Assembly: GCF_900112185.1 (NCBI RefSeq)
Contig: NZ_FOKP01000001.1
Location: forward strand, 547,515 to 611,514
Length of the DNA: 64,000 nt
Source: Allobosea sp. CRIB-10
GTDB taxonomy: Bacteria > Pseudomonadota > Alphaproteobacteria > Rhizobiales > Beijerinckiaceae
Reading direction: 5' to 3'
Part shown: positions 9,199 through 17,528 of the stretch, in pieces
Layout: each line of letters starts with the position of its first letter
How positions within the stretch are numbered: the first letter of the stretch is position 1
Translations under genes and position numbers: made by a program
Notes under the pieces: generated by a model
The model's database searches: none
The model's input: only the letters and a program-made list of their open reading frames with translations
Told to the model about the DNA's origin: nothing

Positions 9199-10152
9199 TC
9201 AGGCTGATGGTTCGGGTGGGGTCAGGACGGCGCCAGAGGTGAAGAACGCGTCCAGATTGGCGATGACCAGCGCTTCCATGGCGCGCCGCGTCTCATGCGT
9301 GCTCGCGGCGATGTGCGGCAGCAGGACGACCCTGTCATTCTCGATGAGCTCCACCGGCACGTTCGGCTCGTTGGCATAGACGTCGAGGCCCGCGCCGGCG
9401 ATGCGGCCGTCGCTCAGCGCCTCGACCAGCGCCGCCTGGTCAACGACGCTGCCACGCGAGACGTTGACGAGGAAGCCGTCACGGCCGAGCGCTTCGAGCA
9501 CAGCCGCCGAGACGAGGTGGTGCGTCGCCGGCCCGCCGCTGCAGGACAGGACGAGGATATCGGCCCAGCGCGCCAGGTCGATCAGGTCGCGGACGAAGCC
9601 ATAAGGCACATCAGCCTGCCGGCGCCGCCCGAAATGGCGGATCTCCATACGGAAACCGGCGGCGCGGCGCGTGATCTCGCGACCGGTCTTGCCGAGGCCG
9701 ACGATGCCGAGGCGCTTGCCCGTCGCCTGCGTCGCCAGCGGAAAGGCGCCGGCCTTCCAGCGGCCTTCGCGCACGAAGCGGTCGGCGTTCACGAGCTGCC
9801 GCGTCGTCGCCAGGATCAGCCCGAAGGCTGTATCCGCGACGCAGTCGTTGAGGACATCCGGCGTGATCGCGACCTGGACGCCGAAGCGGGCCGCCGCCGC
9901 CAGATCGAGTTTCTCGGTGCCGACGCCAAACGAAGCGACCACTCCGCCGGGAATTGCCGCGAACAGCTCGGCCGTGCAGGCATGGCGCGCCATGGTGACC
10001 GCACCGGCGAAAGCGCCATGATGGCTGGCGAGGAAGCCGGCCGGATCGGCCTCCTGCCAGAGCGGATGGAGTGAGAATCGCTCGCGCGCGGCCTTGGTCA
10101 GCCCCGGCGGCAGCGGGCCGATTTCGAGCAGGCGGGGTGGTGAGGTAGGCAT
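9199..10152 (-). CDS. D-2-hydroxyacid dehydrogenase (NAD(P)-binding)
   Basis: A 317-residue protein starting MPTSPPRLLEIGPLPPG. It has the Rossmann motif GIVGLGKTGREI, a HFGRRR cofactor loop (Arg after the second strand, which favours NADP), the catalytic Arg in NVSRGSVVD, Glu in the ANEPNVP segment and the catalytic His in LLPHIAAST. This is the glyoxylate/hydroxypyruvate reductase branch. The in-frame sequence upstream of 10152 is the antisense of a degenerate region, so the ATG at 10152 is taken as the start. A second, fragmentary dehydrogenase of the same superfamily is at 62069. Confidence 0.88.
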   Translation of the reverse strand: MPTSPPRLLEIGPLPPGLTKAARERFSLHPLWQEADPAGFLASHHGAFAGAVTMARHACTAELFAAIPGGVVASFGVGTEKLDLAAAARFGVQVAITPDVLNDCVADTAFGLILATTRQLVNADRFVREGRWKAGAFPLATQATGKRLGIVGLGKTGREITRRAAGFRMEIRHFGRRRQADVPYGFVRDLIDLARWADILVLSCSGGPATHHLVSAAVLEALGRDGFLVNVSRGSVVDQAALVEALSDGRIAGAGLDVYANEPNVPVELIENDRVVLLPHIAASTHETRRAMEALVIANLDAFFTSGAVLTPPEPSA

Positions 10153-10244
10153 GATCTGTCGAGCCTCGACATCAAAGGGGCATCCGCGACGCGCCGGCGC
10201 GGGCCATCGCTGCCCTGCCCCGGCGTCACGTGGCGAGAACGGCC

Positions 10245-10589
10245 TCAGGCGCGCAGCAAAGCGAGATAGCGCTCCGCGATGCGCTGCCCGAGTTTGGTGA
10301 GTTCGGCAGCCGCTTGCGTCTCCGCCTCTGCGGAGAGCGCCGCAGTCGGTATCGTGCGAGCGAGACTGCCGACGACTCGCGAGCCGTCGGGCGGCAGGAT
10401 CGGCACGGCGACGCCGCTGAGATAGGGCGTGATCCGGCCATGGCTGGTGGCGTAGCCGGCGCGCCTTATCGTCGCCATGGCCCGGCGAAACTGGTCCCAG
10501 CTGTCGCCGAGCCCGGCCGAGGCGATCTCCGCGGGGCTGCGCAGATAGATTTCGCGGATGCGATGGGCCGAGAGATAGGGCAGCACGCG
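10245..10589 (-). pseudogene. IclR-family regulator, N-terminally truncated remnant
   Basis: The frame encodes about 114 residues resembling the C-terminal effector domain of IclR regulators (VLPYLSAHRIREI, AGYATSHGRITPYLSGVAVPI, LGQRIAERYLALLRA). The DNA-binding domain and the first part of the effector domain are absent: the similarity stops at about 10587-10590, where an unrelated coding fragment on the opposite strand begins. It likely once controlled the catabolic cluster on its left. The product, if made, could not bind DNA. Confidence 0.7.
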
Positions 10590-10783
10590 ATCTCTCGACC
10601 GCGATCATCCTTGCCGGCCCCGACACCAAGACGATCGCGGTCGCGATCTTCGACCGTGCCGTCAATGGCGAGCTCAGCGAAGTCGCGGCGCTCGGCCTGC
10701 TCTGGTCGCTGCTGATGAGCAGCATCGCGACGGTGTTCTATCTGATGATGAAACGCCGCGGCACGATGGTGTTCGGGGTCTGA
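10589..10783 (+). pseudogene. ABC transporter permease, C-terminal fragment
   Basis: The frame ending at TGA 10781-10783 reads about 64 residues beginning DLSTAIILAGPDTKTIAV and containing a hydrophobic helix LLWSLLMSSIATVFYLMM and the end RRGTMVFGV. This is the C-terminal part of a binding-protein-dependent permease, resembling those of iron(III)/spermidine-type systems. Nothing upstream supplies its N-terminus: the preceding bases are the antisense of the IclR fragment. It is therefore a relic of a deletion or rearrangement. Confidence 0.65.
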
Positions 10784-11129
10784 GAGCTCTTCTCACTCCC
10801 CAGTCGATTGTAAGATATTGCTATAACGTACTGATTTCACGAGTTGATTTTTTAGTATGGCGAGCGCAGCCCGGCCTTGAGGTCATCAATAAGCTACGAT
10901 TTTGATTTCATTGAGAAATTGGCCGAAAAATAAAGATGTGGGTATTCGGCGTCTGCCGATATCAATCGATATTTTCCGCCGGTTCGAGCGGTTTGCCAAG
11001 GCGGCCCTCAAAAGAAAAAGTACCGTCATAGTGCTTCGACTAAGCGATCTGGATAGACATGCCCAAAAAGAGCTGGCTCGGTTGAGCTGAACAGTTTCGG
11101 GGCTGTCGCTAGGTGGGCTTCGGCCCTGG
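10784..11129. other. low-GC spacer without recognisable gene
   Basis: About 350 bases clearly richer in A+T than their surroundings (for example aaaaataaagatg and aaaagaaaaag runs). A 62-codon open frame exists at 10902-11090 but has only a TTG start, no good Shine-Dalgarno and no family I recognise. The position between a deletion scar and a transposase remnant suggests DNA brought in by, or left from, a mobile element. Confidence 0.5.
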
Positions 11130-11347
11130 TTATGCCGCAACCGGGATTGGCTGCAGCGCGTTGAAGTAAGCCTGGTCGGGTGTCTGACGGGCCAGGCTCT
11201 GGTGAGGCCTCCTGCCGTTGTAGAAGGCCAGATACCGACCGATCGAGGCGCGTGCCTCCGACACGCTGGCATAGGCGCGCAGGTATACCTCCTCGTATTT
11301 GACCGATTTCCAGAGGCGCTAGACGAAGACGTTGTCGCGCCGGGCGC
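11130..11347 (-). mobile_element. IS3-family transposase (OrfB) remnant
   Basis: Read on the minus strand, the frame ends with the typical IS3 OrfB C-terminus: RDNVFV, a stop, then RLWKSVKYEEVYLRAYAS, FYNGRRPHQSLARQTPDQA and a stop at 11130-11132. The internal stop is a TAG where homologues have Glu (GAG). Only about 70 codons remain and the DDE catalytic core is missing, so it cannot transpose. It abuts the 3' end of the MarR gene. Confidence 0.8.
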
Positions 11348-11355
11348 CCTCGCCG

Positions 11356-11853
11356 TCAGTTCGCGGGGGCAGCGACCGGCTCTGGCGCTGCCAACTCCGG
11401 GACGCCGGTATGGCTGTAGATCGCATCTCGGAGCTGCCGGACGAGGCGATTGAGCTCGGCAAGCTGGCCGGGCGTCTGTCCCGAGGCCAGGAGCAGATTG
11501 TCGTTCAGGCAGCGCGCGCGAAAGCGAAGGCTGTCACCTTCCGAGGTGAGCGCGATGATGACCTGGCGCTCATTCTCGGGATTGCGAGTGCGGCGCACCA
11601 GCCCGGCCGCTTCCATTCTCTTCAGTAGCGGCGTCAGCGTGCTGGACTCCAAGGCAAGCTGTTGAGCGATGCCGCCGACCGTTTGGGCGTCTTCGCGCCA
11701 GAGGACGTTGAGCACGAGATACTGCGGATAGGTCAGCCCCAGACCATCCAGCAAGGGCTTATAGGCCCGCTGGATCGCGATCTCGGCGGAGTAGATCGAG
11801 AAGCAAAGCTGGTCCTCCAGCGGCACTGGCGGAGCGGTGGTCGCATCGGTCAT
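11356..11853 (-). CDS. MarR-family transcriptional regulator
   Basis: A 165-residue winged-helix regulator. The pattern DQLCFSIYSAEIAIQRAYKPLL, LTYPQYLVLNVLWRED, the recognition region STLTPLLKRMEAAGLVRR and the wing RNPENERQVIIALTSEG are diagnostic for MarR, close to the organic-hydroperoxide-responsive OhrR subgroup (no conclusion is drawn on redox sensing). It is divergent from an exported alpha/beta hydrolase, and tandem palindromes lie in the shared promoter, so autoregulation and repression of the hydrolase are likely. Its 3' end borders the transposase remnant, but the protein looks complete. Confidence 0.9.
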   Translation of the reverse strand: MTDATTAPPVPLEDQLCFSIYSAEIAIQRAYKPLLDGLGLTYPQYLVLNVLWREDAQTVGGIAQQLALESSTLTPLLKRMEAAGLVRRTRNPENERQVIIALTSEGDSLRFRARCLNDNLLLASGQTPGQLAELNRLVRQLRDAIYSHTGVPELAAPEPVAAPAN

Positions 11854-11920
11854 CGACAGGCCTTTCGTTGCGGCTCACGGAACCGTGATCTCGAAAACAT
11901 ATATCGCGACAAATGTCTGG

Positions 11921-11978
11921 TTGACAAGGATGGCGATAATCGGCACATCTATTATCGCAATAACAGTTATTGCAATAA
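11921..11978 (+). promoter_or_regulatory. promoter with tandem palindromic operators (probable MarR sites)
   Basis: TTATTGCAATAA at 11967-11978 is a perfect 12-bp palindrome. TTATCGCAATAA at 11952-11963 is the same sequence with one mismatch, 15 bases upstream. A TTGACA -35-like hexamer is at 11921-11926; the -10 element is not clear. Position between marR and the hydrolase it diverges from, and the palindrome size, fit a MarR operator. Confidence 0.65.
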
Positions 11979-11999
11979 CCCAACCCGAGGAGCACTGTC

Positions 12000-12785
12000 A
12001 TGAACAAGTTCATCCGCAACACCCTCCTCGCCGCAGCCGCCATCGGCAGCATGTCGCAGGCCGCCCTCGCCCAGCCTGCGAGCACGGCGCAGCCTGCCAA
12101 GAATGTCGTTCTGGTTCACGGCGCGTTCGCGGATGGATCGGGATGGCGGGGCGTCTATGACCTGCTGACGGCTCGCGGCTACCGCGTCACGATCGTGCAG
12201 AACCCGCTGACCTCGCTCGAAGACGATGTTGCGGCGACCAAGCGGGCCCTCGACCGGCAGGACGGCCCCACGATCCTCGTCGGCCATTCCTGGGGCGGCA
12301 CCGTCATCACCGAAGCGGGCGTCGATGCCAAGGTCACTGGGCTTGTCTATGTCTCGGCCCTCTCCCCTGATGCCGGCGAGACGACGGCCCAGCAGTACGA
12401 AGGATTCGCCCCGGCGACCGAGTTCGTCCTCGACAAGGCCCAGGACGGCTTCGCCTTCGTCGACCGCGCCAAGTTCAAGGCCGGCTTCGCGCACGATGTC
12501 TCCGATGCTGACGTCGCTTTCATGCGGGACTCGCAGGTGCCGATCAACCTGTCGGCCTTCGGCACCAAGCTGAAGAACGCCGCCTGGCGCACCAAGCCGA
12601 GCTGGGCCGTGATCGCCAGCGAGGACAAGGCCTTCGATCAGGCCATGCTCGATCACATGGCCAAGCGCATCGGCGCCAAGGTCACGAAGGTCTCGGCCAG
12701 TCATGCGCTCTTCATGACCCAGCCCAAGGTCATCGCCGATGTGGTCGACCAAGCCGCTCGCCAGAACAGTGCAGCTGCGAAGTAG
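12000..12785 (+). CDS. exported alpha/beta hydrolase
   Basis: A 261-residue protein with a signal peptide (MNKFIRNTLLAAAAIGSMSQAALAQ). The mature part has the HGAFADGSGWRGV oxyanion segment, the nucleophile elbow VGHSWGG with intact Ser, an acid in the ASEDKAFD region and the catalytic His in SASHALFMTQP. This resembles the small salicylate-esterase-like/EstB-type hydrolases that are commonly placed next to MarR or LysR regulators. An AGGAG-type SD precedes the ATG. Expression is probably controlled by the divergent MarR protein through the tandem palindromes upstream. The substrate is unknown. Confidence 0.88.
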   Translation: MNKFIRNTLLAAAAIGSMSQAALAQPASTAQPAKNVVLVHGAFADGSGWRGVYDLLTARGYRVTIVQNPLTSLEDDVAATKRALDRQDGPTILVGHSWGGTVITEAGVDAKVTGLVYVSALSPDAGETTAQQYEGFAPATEFVLDKAQDGFAFVDRAKFKAGFAHDVSDADVAFMRDSQVPINLSAFGTKLKNAAWRTKPSWAVIASEDKAFDQAMLDHMAKRIGAKVTKVSASHALFMTQPKVIADVVDQAARQNSAAAK

Positions 12786-12833
12786 CCGGCCAGAAGCATC
12801 CTGCGCCTAGCGCCGAACTGGAAAGATCAAACC

Positions 12834-14450
12834 ATGACTGACATGCCCGCCCCCGGCGATGCCGGGGGCTTCGAACGACGCGCGCGCGAAAACCAGGCGG
12901 AGCGCAGAGCCAACCTCAAGACCATTTACGACTTCATCGTCTGTGGCGCCGGTTCGTCGGGATCGGTGGTTGCGCGCCGGTTGGCCGAGAACCCGGCCTG
13001 TAACGTCCTTCTGATCGAGGCCGGACCGGATGATGAAGCAGAATCCGTCCTCAACCCCGCCCTGTGGCCTACCAATCTTGGCTCGGACCGCGACTGGGGG
13101 TTCCGGGCCGAGCCCAATCCGCATCTCGACGGCCGAGCGCTTTCCATGTCGATGGGCAAGGGCCTCGGCGGCGGCTCCAGCGTGAACGTCATGGTCTGGG
13201 CCCGCGGCCACCGCAGCGACTGGGACCACTTCGCGGCCGAGACGGGCGACGCCGGCTGGAGCTACGGCTCAGTGCTGGATATTTATCGCCGTATCGAGAA
13301 CTGGCAGGGCAAGCCGGATCCCAAATATCGCGGCACGACCGGGCCGGTCTGGGTCCAGCCCGCCAAGGACCCGAGCCCCATCGCCAGCGCTCTGCTGGAT
13401 GCAGCGGAAGGCCTCGGCATCCCTCGTTTCGATCATCCCAATGGTGAGTTGATGGAAGGCGTAGGAGGGGTTGCCTACACCGACATGCTGGTCCGCGAGG
13501 GTCGACGACATTCCCTGTATCGGGCCTATGTCCAGCCGATCGCCGATCATCCGAACCTGACGATCCTGACCGAGACCGTCGTTCGACGCATACTGTTCGA
13601 GGGGCGCCGCGCTATCGGTGTGGAGATCGAACGAGCCGGATCAATCTCAGCGATCAAGGCAAGCACCGAGATCGTGATCTCGACCGGTGCGATCAATACG
13701 ACAAAGCTGCTCATGCTGTCCGGCGTCGGTGATCGTGACGAACTGGCTTGGCTCGGCATTCCCGTCGTCCAGCACCTCCCAGGCGTGGGCCGCAATCTGC
13801 AAGATCACGTCTCGTTCGGCTGTACGTGGGAGTATCGTGAGCCGCTTGCGCCCCGCAACAGTGGCAGCGAGGCGAAACTCTATTGGAAAAGCCGTCCCGA
13901 CCTCACCGAGCCGGATTTGCTGTTCTGCCAGGTGGAGTTCCCGGTTCCGAGCGAGCGGACGGCACTACTGGGCGTGCCGGCCCATGGCTGGACGATGTTC
14001 GCAGGGCTGGCCCAGCCCCATAGTCGTGGTCGGATACGCCTGAACTCTGCCGATCCGAGCAAGACGCCTGTCGTCGACGCCAACATGCTGTCTGATCCGC
14101 GCGATCTGGAAGCGGCTCGGGCTTGTGTGAGGCTTTGCCGTGAGATCGGTAGCAGCGAGGCCTTCCATCCCTTCGTCATCGGTGAGCGCATCCCCGGTGT
14201 CGATCAGCCGGCGGACGACGCGTTCATTCGCGATGCGGCGGTCACCTACTGGCATCAATGCGGCACGGCGAAGATGGGTTCGGACGACATGTCGGTGGTG
14301 GATGCCCGGCTCTCGGTCCATCAGATCACCGGCCTGCGGATCGCCGACGGTTCGGTACTGCCGCGCGTCACGACCGGCAACACGATGGCACCCTGTGCGA
14401 TCGTCGGCGAGCGAGCGGCTGACATCATGCGACGGCAGTACGGGCTGTGA
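12834..14450 (+). CDS. GMC-family FAD-dependent oxidoreductase (choline dehydrogenase-like)
   Basis: A 538-residue flavoprotein. The FAD-binding motif GAGSSGSVVARRL near residue 38, the GMC signature GLGGGSSVNVMVWARGH, the second GMC signature around STGAINTTKLLMLSGVG, and the C-terminal active-site pair His in WHQCGTAKMG and Asn in TTGNTMAP are all present. Members oxidise primary alcohols to aldehydes; the substrate is not determined. It lies 48 bases after the exported hydrolase and may be co-transcribed with it. A strong hairpin follows the stop. Confidence 0.9.
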   Translation: MTDMPAPGDAGGFERRARENQAERRANLKTIYDFIVCGAGSSGSVVARRLAENPACNVLLIEAGPDDEAESVLNPALWPTNLGSDRDWGFRAEPNPHLDGRALSMSMGKGLGGGSSVNVMVWARGHRSDWDHFAAETGDAGWSYGSVLDIYRRIENWQGKPDPKYRGTTGPVWVQPAKDPSPIASALLDAAEGLGIPRFDHPNGELMEGVGGVAYTDMLVREGRRHSLYRAYVQPIADHPNLTILTETVVRRILFEGRRAIGVEIERAGSISAIKASTEIVISTGAINTTKLLMLSGVGDRDELAWLGIPVVQHLPGVGRNLQDHVSFGCTWEYREPLAPRNSGSEAKLYWKSRPDLTEPDLLFCQVEFPVPSERTALLGVPAHGWTMFAGLAQPHSRGRIRLNSADPSKTPVVDANMLSDPRDLEAARACVRLCREIGSSEAFHPFVIGERIPGVDQPADDAFIRDAAVTYWHQCGTAKMGSDDMSVVDARLSVHQITGLRIADGSVLPRVTTGNTMAPCAIVGERAADIMRRQYGL

Positions 14451-14472
14451 GCCAGACCTTCTAATCCATACA

Positions 14473-14501
14473 TGCTGAAGCGCGCTGGCCGCGCTTCAGC
14501 A
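14473..14501 (+). terminator. perfect 12-bp hairpin after GMC oxidoreductase
   Basis: TGCTGAAGCGCG and CGCGCTTCAGCA form a perfect 12-bp stem with a 5-nt loop, 22 bases after the stop. There is no T-run after it, so it may be a weak intrinsic terminator, a bidirectional stop or an mRNA 3'-end stabiliser. Confidence 0.6.
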
Positions 14502-15126
14502 ATCACTGCACGGCGATTGGGGGCATATCGATCCCCTGCCCGTTCCGTGCGATGAACCGGCCGCGGTGCGCCGCCCCCATTGGCACGTCGCGTGAAAGCA
14601 GAAGCTCCTGCCGAGCCTGGCAAAGCCAGTTCTGCAACATGGATCAGCGCGAGCAATTCTTGCTCAATGCAATGGACAGTGCTCATTGTCCGCCGTGCGT
14701 GGTGGTGGGCTCGCCGGTCGATCGTGGATGCAGGACGGACTATAACGCCTACCGGCGATATACGAGCTTAGGCGGACTAGAGCATTTTCGAGCGAAGTGG
14801 ACACCGGTTCGCGTGAAGAAAATGCGATAAAACAAGGATCTAGAGCAATTTCGCGATTCGAAGAATTGCGGAAAGGCTCTAAACCCGAACGAGTTCGCAA
14901 CCCGGTCCAGACGAACCTCATCGAGAACCGTGTCCATCATGAGCGCGGGCAAATAGGGAGTCAGCAGCCTCCGCAGTCGCCATCAACGCTTACACCGTGG
15001 CCGCAAAGACATGTTTTGTAACGTCCCGCTTCGAGCGGCTTGAGTGACCTTGTCCGAACAGCGGACATCTGCGCCACATGCTCATGCCGCAGCCGAAACC
15101 CTCTTGCGAGTTAGGCATGCATACCC
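14502..15126. other. gene-poor spacer with a palindromic repeat
   Basis: A 90-codon open frame (14552-14830) runs into the repeat element and has no recognisable family, so it is not called. Apart from the repeat at 14777-14881 I see no gene, RNA or transposase here. Confidence 0.5.
14777..14881. repeat. intergenic palindromic repeat, copy 1
   Basis: Starts CTAGAGCATTTTCGAGCGAA and contains two nested inverted repeats: GCATTTTC (14782-14789) with GAAAATGC (14818-14825) around a central ACCGGT, then AGAGCAATT with AATTGC and GCTCT. A second copy with the same order of parts is at 15509. It resembles interspersed intergenic repeats I know from Bosea, Methylobacterium and Bradyrhizobium genomes. 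Confidence 0.85.
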
Positions 15127-15321
15127 TCAAGGGTCGTGCTTTTGGGGGCGCTTGCGAGACCAGGTGAGAGGCAAAACCGCGGCCAGCACGACAACTGAAG
15201 TCACCAATAGAATCGCAAACGCAATCTGGGCGAGCCCGAATCGGTGCGCGTCGGGTGCAATAATCCACCCCGCCATCGTACCGGAAAGCTGTGATACAAC
15301 TCGGACGATCCAGTCGAGCAT
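15127..15321 (-). CDS. small hypothetical membrane protein
   Basis: A 64-residue frame from the ATG at 15321 (a GTG four codons earlier is an alternative). It contains one clear membrane helix, IAFAILLVTSVVVLAAVLPL, followed by a basic tail WSRKRPQKHDP. No good Shine-Dalgarno precedes either start, and no family is recognised. It lies between the two repeat copies in otherwise gene-poor DNA, so it may be spurious. Confidence 0.35.
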   Translation of the reverse strand: MLDWIVRVVSQLSGTMAGWIIAPDAHRFGLAQIAFAILLVTSVVVLAAVLPLTWSRKRPQKHDP

Positions 15322-15678
15322 CCTGGTATCCACTTTTTGAGAATTATTCGGAGAATGTTATTTCAAGCCGACCACGAGTAGACGAAAGCCAGAGCAACCA
15401 GGATCGGCGCAGGAAAGTGCCTGTCCGGCCATGCGCCTCAGGCGCCGCAATAATGCTCCCGTAAAGAATAGACGTTATCGGCACGATTATATCAGCGCTG
15501 GCTGTATCCTAGAGCATTTTCGAGCAAAATGGACACCGGTTCGCGTGAGAAAATGCAATAAAACAAGAAGATCGGGCAATTCGCGATTCGAAAAATTGAA
15601 GAAACACTTTATCTCGACGAGCCTAAGCGCCTATTTCTGCAACGAGAGATCAGAAGCCCGGAACCCGAAATTAACATA
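15322..15678. other. spacer with second palindromic repeat copy
   Basis: Apart from the repeat at 15509-15612 there is no supported gene. A short hydrophobic minus-strand frame (containing PAPILVALAFVYSW) hints at an eroded membrane-protein end but cannot be identified. Confidence 0.4.
15509..15612. repeat. intergenic palindromic repeat, copy 2
   Basis: Same element as at 14777: CTAGAGCATTTTCGAGC, GGACACCGGTTCGCGTGA, GAAAATGC at 15549-15556, AAAACAA, then a degenerate GCAATTCGCGATTCGAA part. It is in the same orientation, 732 bases downstream, with a few substitutions and small deletions. Confidence 0.85.
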
Positions 15679-15930
15679 CTACTTCAGAATACACTCTACA
15701 TTGTAGGCGAAGATGATATCCTTCGGACTGATATGGCCCACGAACTGGTGGTCGTTCAGCGCGCTCTTCAGCTTCTCGCCAGCCTCCTTCAAACTGCCCT
15801 CCAACTTCGATTTTGCAGCCCGGCAGCGATCCTCGTTGGAAAATTCCTGAAAGATGACTGTCGGCTGAAACCGCCATTCGGCGCGATCGCTCGTCGCGAT
15901 CGGACTGACGGAATAGGAAAAGACGGACAT
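15679..15930 (-). CDS. hypothetical protein
   Basis: An 83-residue frame starting MSVFSYSVSPIATSDRAEW at 15930 with a charged helical middle (AKSKLEGSLKEAGEKLKSAL). No signal peptide, membrane helix or known family is seen. It lies just downstream of, and on the same strand as, the CYTH-domain gene (43-base gap), so it could be the second gene of that transcript. Lower-GC codon use than the neighbours and no close relative that I recognise leave it uncertain. Confidence 0.45.
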   Translation of the reverse strand: MSVFSYSVSPIATSDRAEWRFQPTVIFQEFSNEDRCRAAKSKLEGSLKEAGEKLKSALNDHQFVGHISPKDIIFAYNVECILK

Positions 15931-15973
15931 CGGAACCCACAGCGACGCCCTCCTATGGCAGATAGGCGCAGGT

Positions 15974-16456
15974 TTACGGCAGTGCTGGAGAATCCCGGAA
16001 GCGCCGTTCGGCCAGAACGGCGTTTCTGTACTCCTCGCGCCCAGTGATTTCCTCCCCGACCCAGGACGGGAGCTTCACCGGTTGATCGGAGCTCTCCAAT
16101 TCGACTTCCGTGAAAACCAGCCCGGAGTTTGCGCCCCGAAACTCGTCGACATTCCAAACCAGGCCGTCGGCTTCAATACTGTAGCGCAGCTTCTCAATCG
16201 TACGATCGACGCATAGCGTCCGCAGCATCTCTTCTGCATCCGCCAGGGGCACCTCATACTCGAACTCTGGTCTCACAGGTCCTTCACGAGGGCCTTTGAT
16301 CGCCAACCACGCACCGTCGGCCGAGCATCGGACGCGTATGGTTGCGGCGCGGCCAGCCGGCACGAAATAGCCTTGGCGGAGCAAGCGCCCGGGGCTGGCC
16401 ACTGCGCGCCATTCCTGTCCGGTCACCATGAACTTCCGCTCGATTTCGATACGCAT
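15974..16456 (-). CDS. CYTH domain protein (triphosphate tunnel metalloenzyme)
   Basis: A 160-residue protein with the family signature EIERKF at residues 4-9, the basic strand RVRCSADGAWLAIKGPREG and acidic strands EFEYEVPL, WNVDEFRG and FTEVELES that line the tunnel with metal-binding acids. Members hydrolyse triphosphate compounds (tripolyphosphate, ThTP) or make cAMP; the short stand-alone form is usually an inorganic triphosphatase. The nearby polyphosphate kinase 2 gene makes a polyphosphate-related role reasonable (inference). Confidence 0.88.
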   Translation of the reverse strand: MRIEIERKFMVTGQEWRAVASPGRLLRQGYFVPAGRAATIRVRCSADGAWLAIKGPREGPVRPEFEYEVPLADAEEMLRTLCVDRTIEKLRYSIEADGLVWNVDEFRGANSGLVFTEVELESSDQPVKLPSWVGEEITGREEYRNAVLAERRFRDSPALP

Positions 16457-16718
16457 CGCCCGATCACCGACATCAGGTTTATCGAAATGCTGCCCGATTG
16501 GGACGGCAATGCAATAGCCCTCTAGGACAATGGAGCGGCGCGACGTTCAGTTCCTGCGACACGCCCGCGCCCGCCGGCATTGTTCAAGCCTGATTGCTTG
16601 TTTGAGTTGCGTGTAGGGAGCTCCGCTGACATTTCCGGCAAGGTTCCTCCACGCGGCGCGTATTCCTCGGCGAGCGTGCGCTGGCCGATATCGGCCACAG
16701 TGATGGGCACTCGAGGCC

Positions 16719-17510
16719 TCACGCCACCTGCGGTATCCAGTTGCGGGCGAAATCCGCCTCCTCATAGCCGCCGGGCTTCTGCCGCTTCGGCAATTTGATC
16801 TTCTCCCGCTCCGGTGCTTCGTAGGGGATCGACGCCAGGATGTGAGAGATCACGTCGAGGCGCGCGGCGCGCTTGTCGTCGGAGTGGACGGCATACCAGC
16901 GCGCCCAAGCGGTATCGGTCTTCTGAAACATCTCGTCGCGGGCGCGCGAGTAATCGTACCATCGCGAATAGGATTCCAGATCCATCGGCGAGAGCTTCCA
17001 GATCTTGCGCGGATCGGTGATACGCTCCTCCATGCGCTTGGTCTGCTCCTTCTGCCCGACCTCAAGCCAGTACTTCAACAGGATCGTACCGGATCCGACG
17101 ATCGCCTTCTCGACGCTCGGAACGATCTCGAGAAAATTCCTCACCTGGTCTTCGGAGCAGAAGCCCATCACCCGTTCGACACCGGCGCGATTGTACCAGC
17201 TGCGATCGAAGATCACGATCTCGCCGGCCGCCGGCAGATGCGGCAGATAGCGCTGGATATACATCTGCGATTTTTCGCGTTCGGTCGGCGGAGGTAGCGC
17301 GACCACGCGGAAGACTCTGGGGCTGACGCGTTCGGTCAGCGCCTTGATGCAGCCGCCCTTTCCAGCACCGTCGCGTCCCTCGAAGACGATGCAGACCTTG
17401 GCACCCGTGTGCTTTGCCCATTCCTGGAGCTTCACCAGCTCGGCGTGCAGGTCCCGGAGTTTCCGTTCATAACGCTTACGCTTCAACGGTTCGCGGATGG
17501 GCACTTCCAT
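16719..17510 (-). CDS. ppk2: polyphosphate kinase 2
   Basis: A 263-residue PPK2-family kinase, typical length for a single-domain class I/III enzyme. The Walker A motif GRDGAGKGG is at residues 45-53, the lid region PPPTEREKSQMYIQRY follows, and the Walker B motif DRSWYNRAGVE lies at about 102-112; KLSPMDLES and the closing W are typical. These enzymes transfer phosphate between polyphosphate and nucleoside diphosphates in the cytoplasm. It is followed downstream, after a 262-base spacer, by the CYTH phosphatase on the same strand. An in-frame GGGAG-like SD precedes the ATG. Confidence 0.93.
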   Translation of the reverse strand: MEVPIREPLKRKRYERKLRDLHAELVKLQEWAKHTGAKVCIVFEGRDGAGKGGCIKALTERVSPRVFRVVALPPPTEREKSQMYIQRYLPHLPAAGEIVIFDRSWYNRAGVERVMGFCSEDQVRNFLEIVPSVEKAIVGSGTILLKYWLEVGQKEQTKRMEERITDPRKIWKLSPMDLESYSRWYDYSRARDEMFQKTDTAWARWYAVHSDDKRAARLDVISHILASIPYEAPEREKIKLPKRQKPGGYEEADFARNWIPQVA

Positions 17511-17528
17511 GGCAAAATCCTCCCGTTC

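Noticed and set aside
14552..14830. 92-codon ORF after the GMC oxidoreductase
   Set aside because: No family; its end is formed by the palindromic repeat; no SD.
16522..16722. 66-codon minus-strand ORF between CYTH and ppk2 genes
   Set aside because: No SD, no family, composition like non-coding DNA, and it overlaps the end of ppk2.
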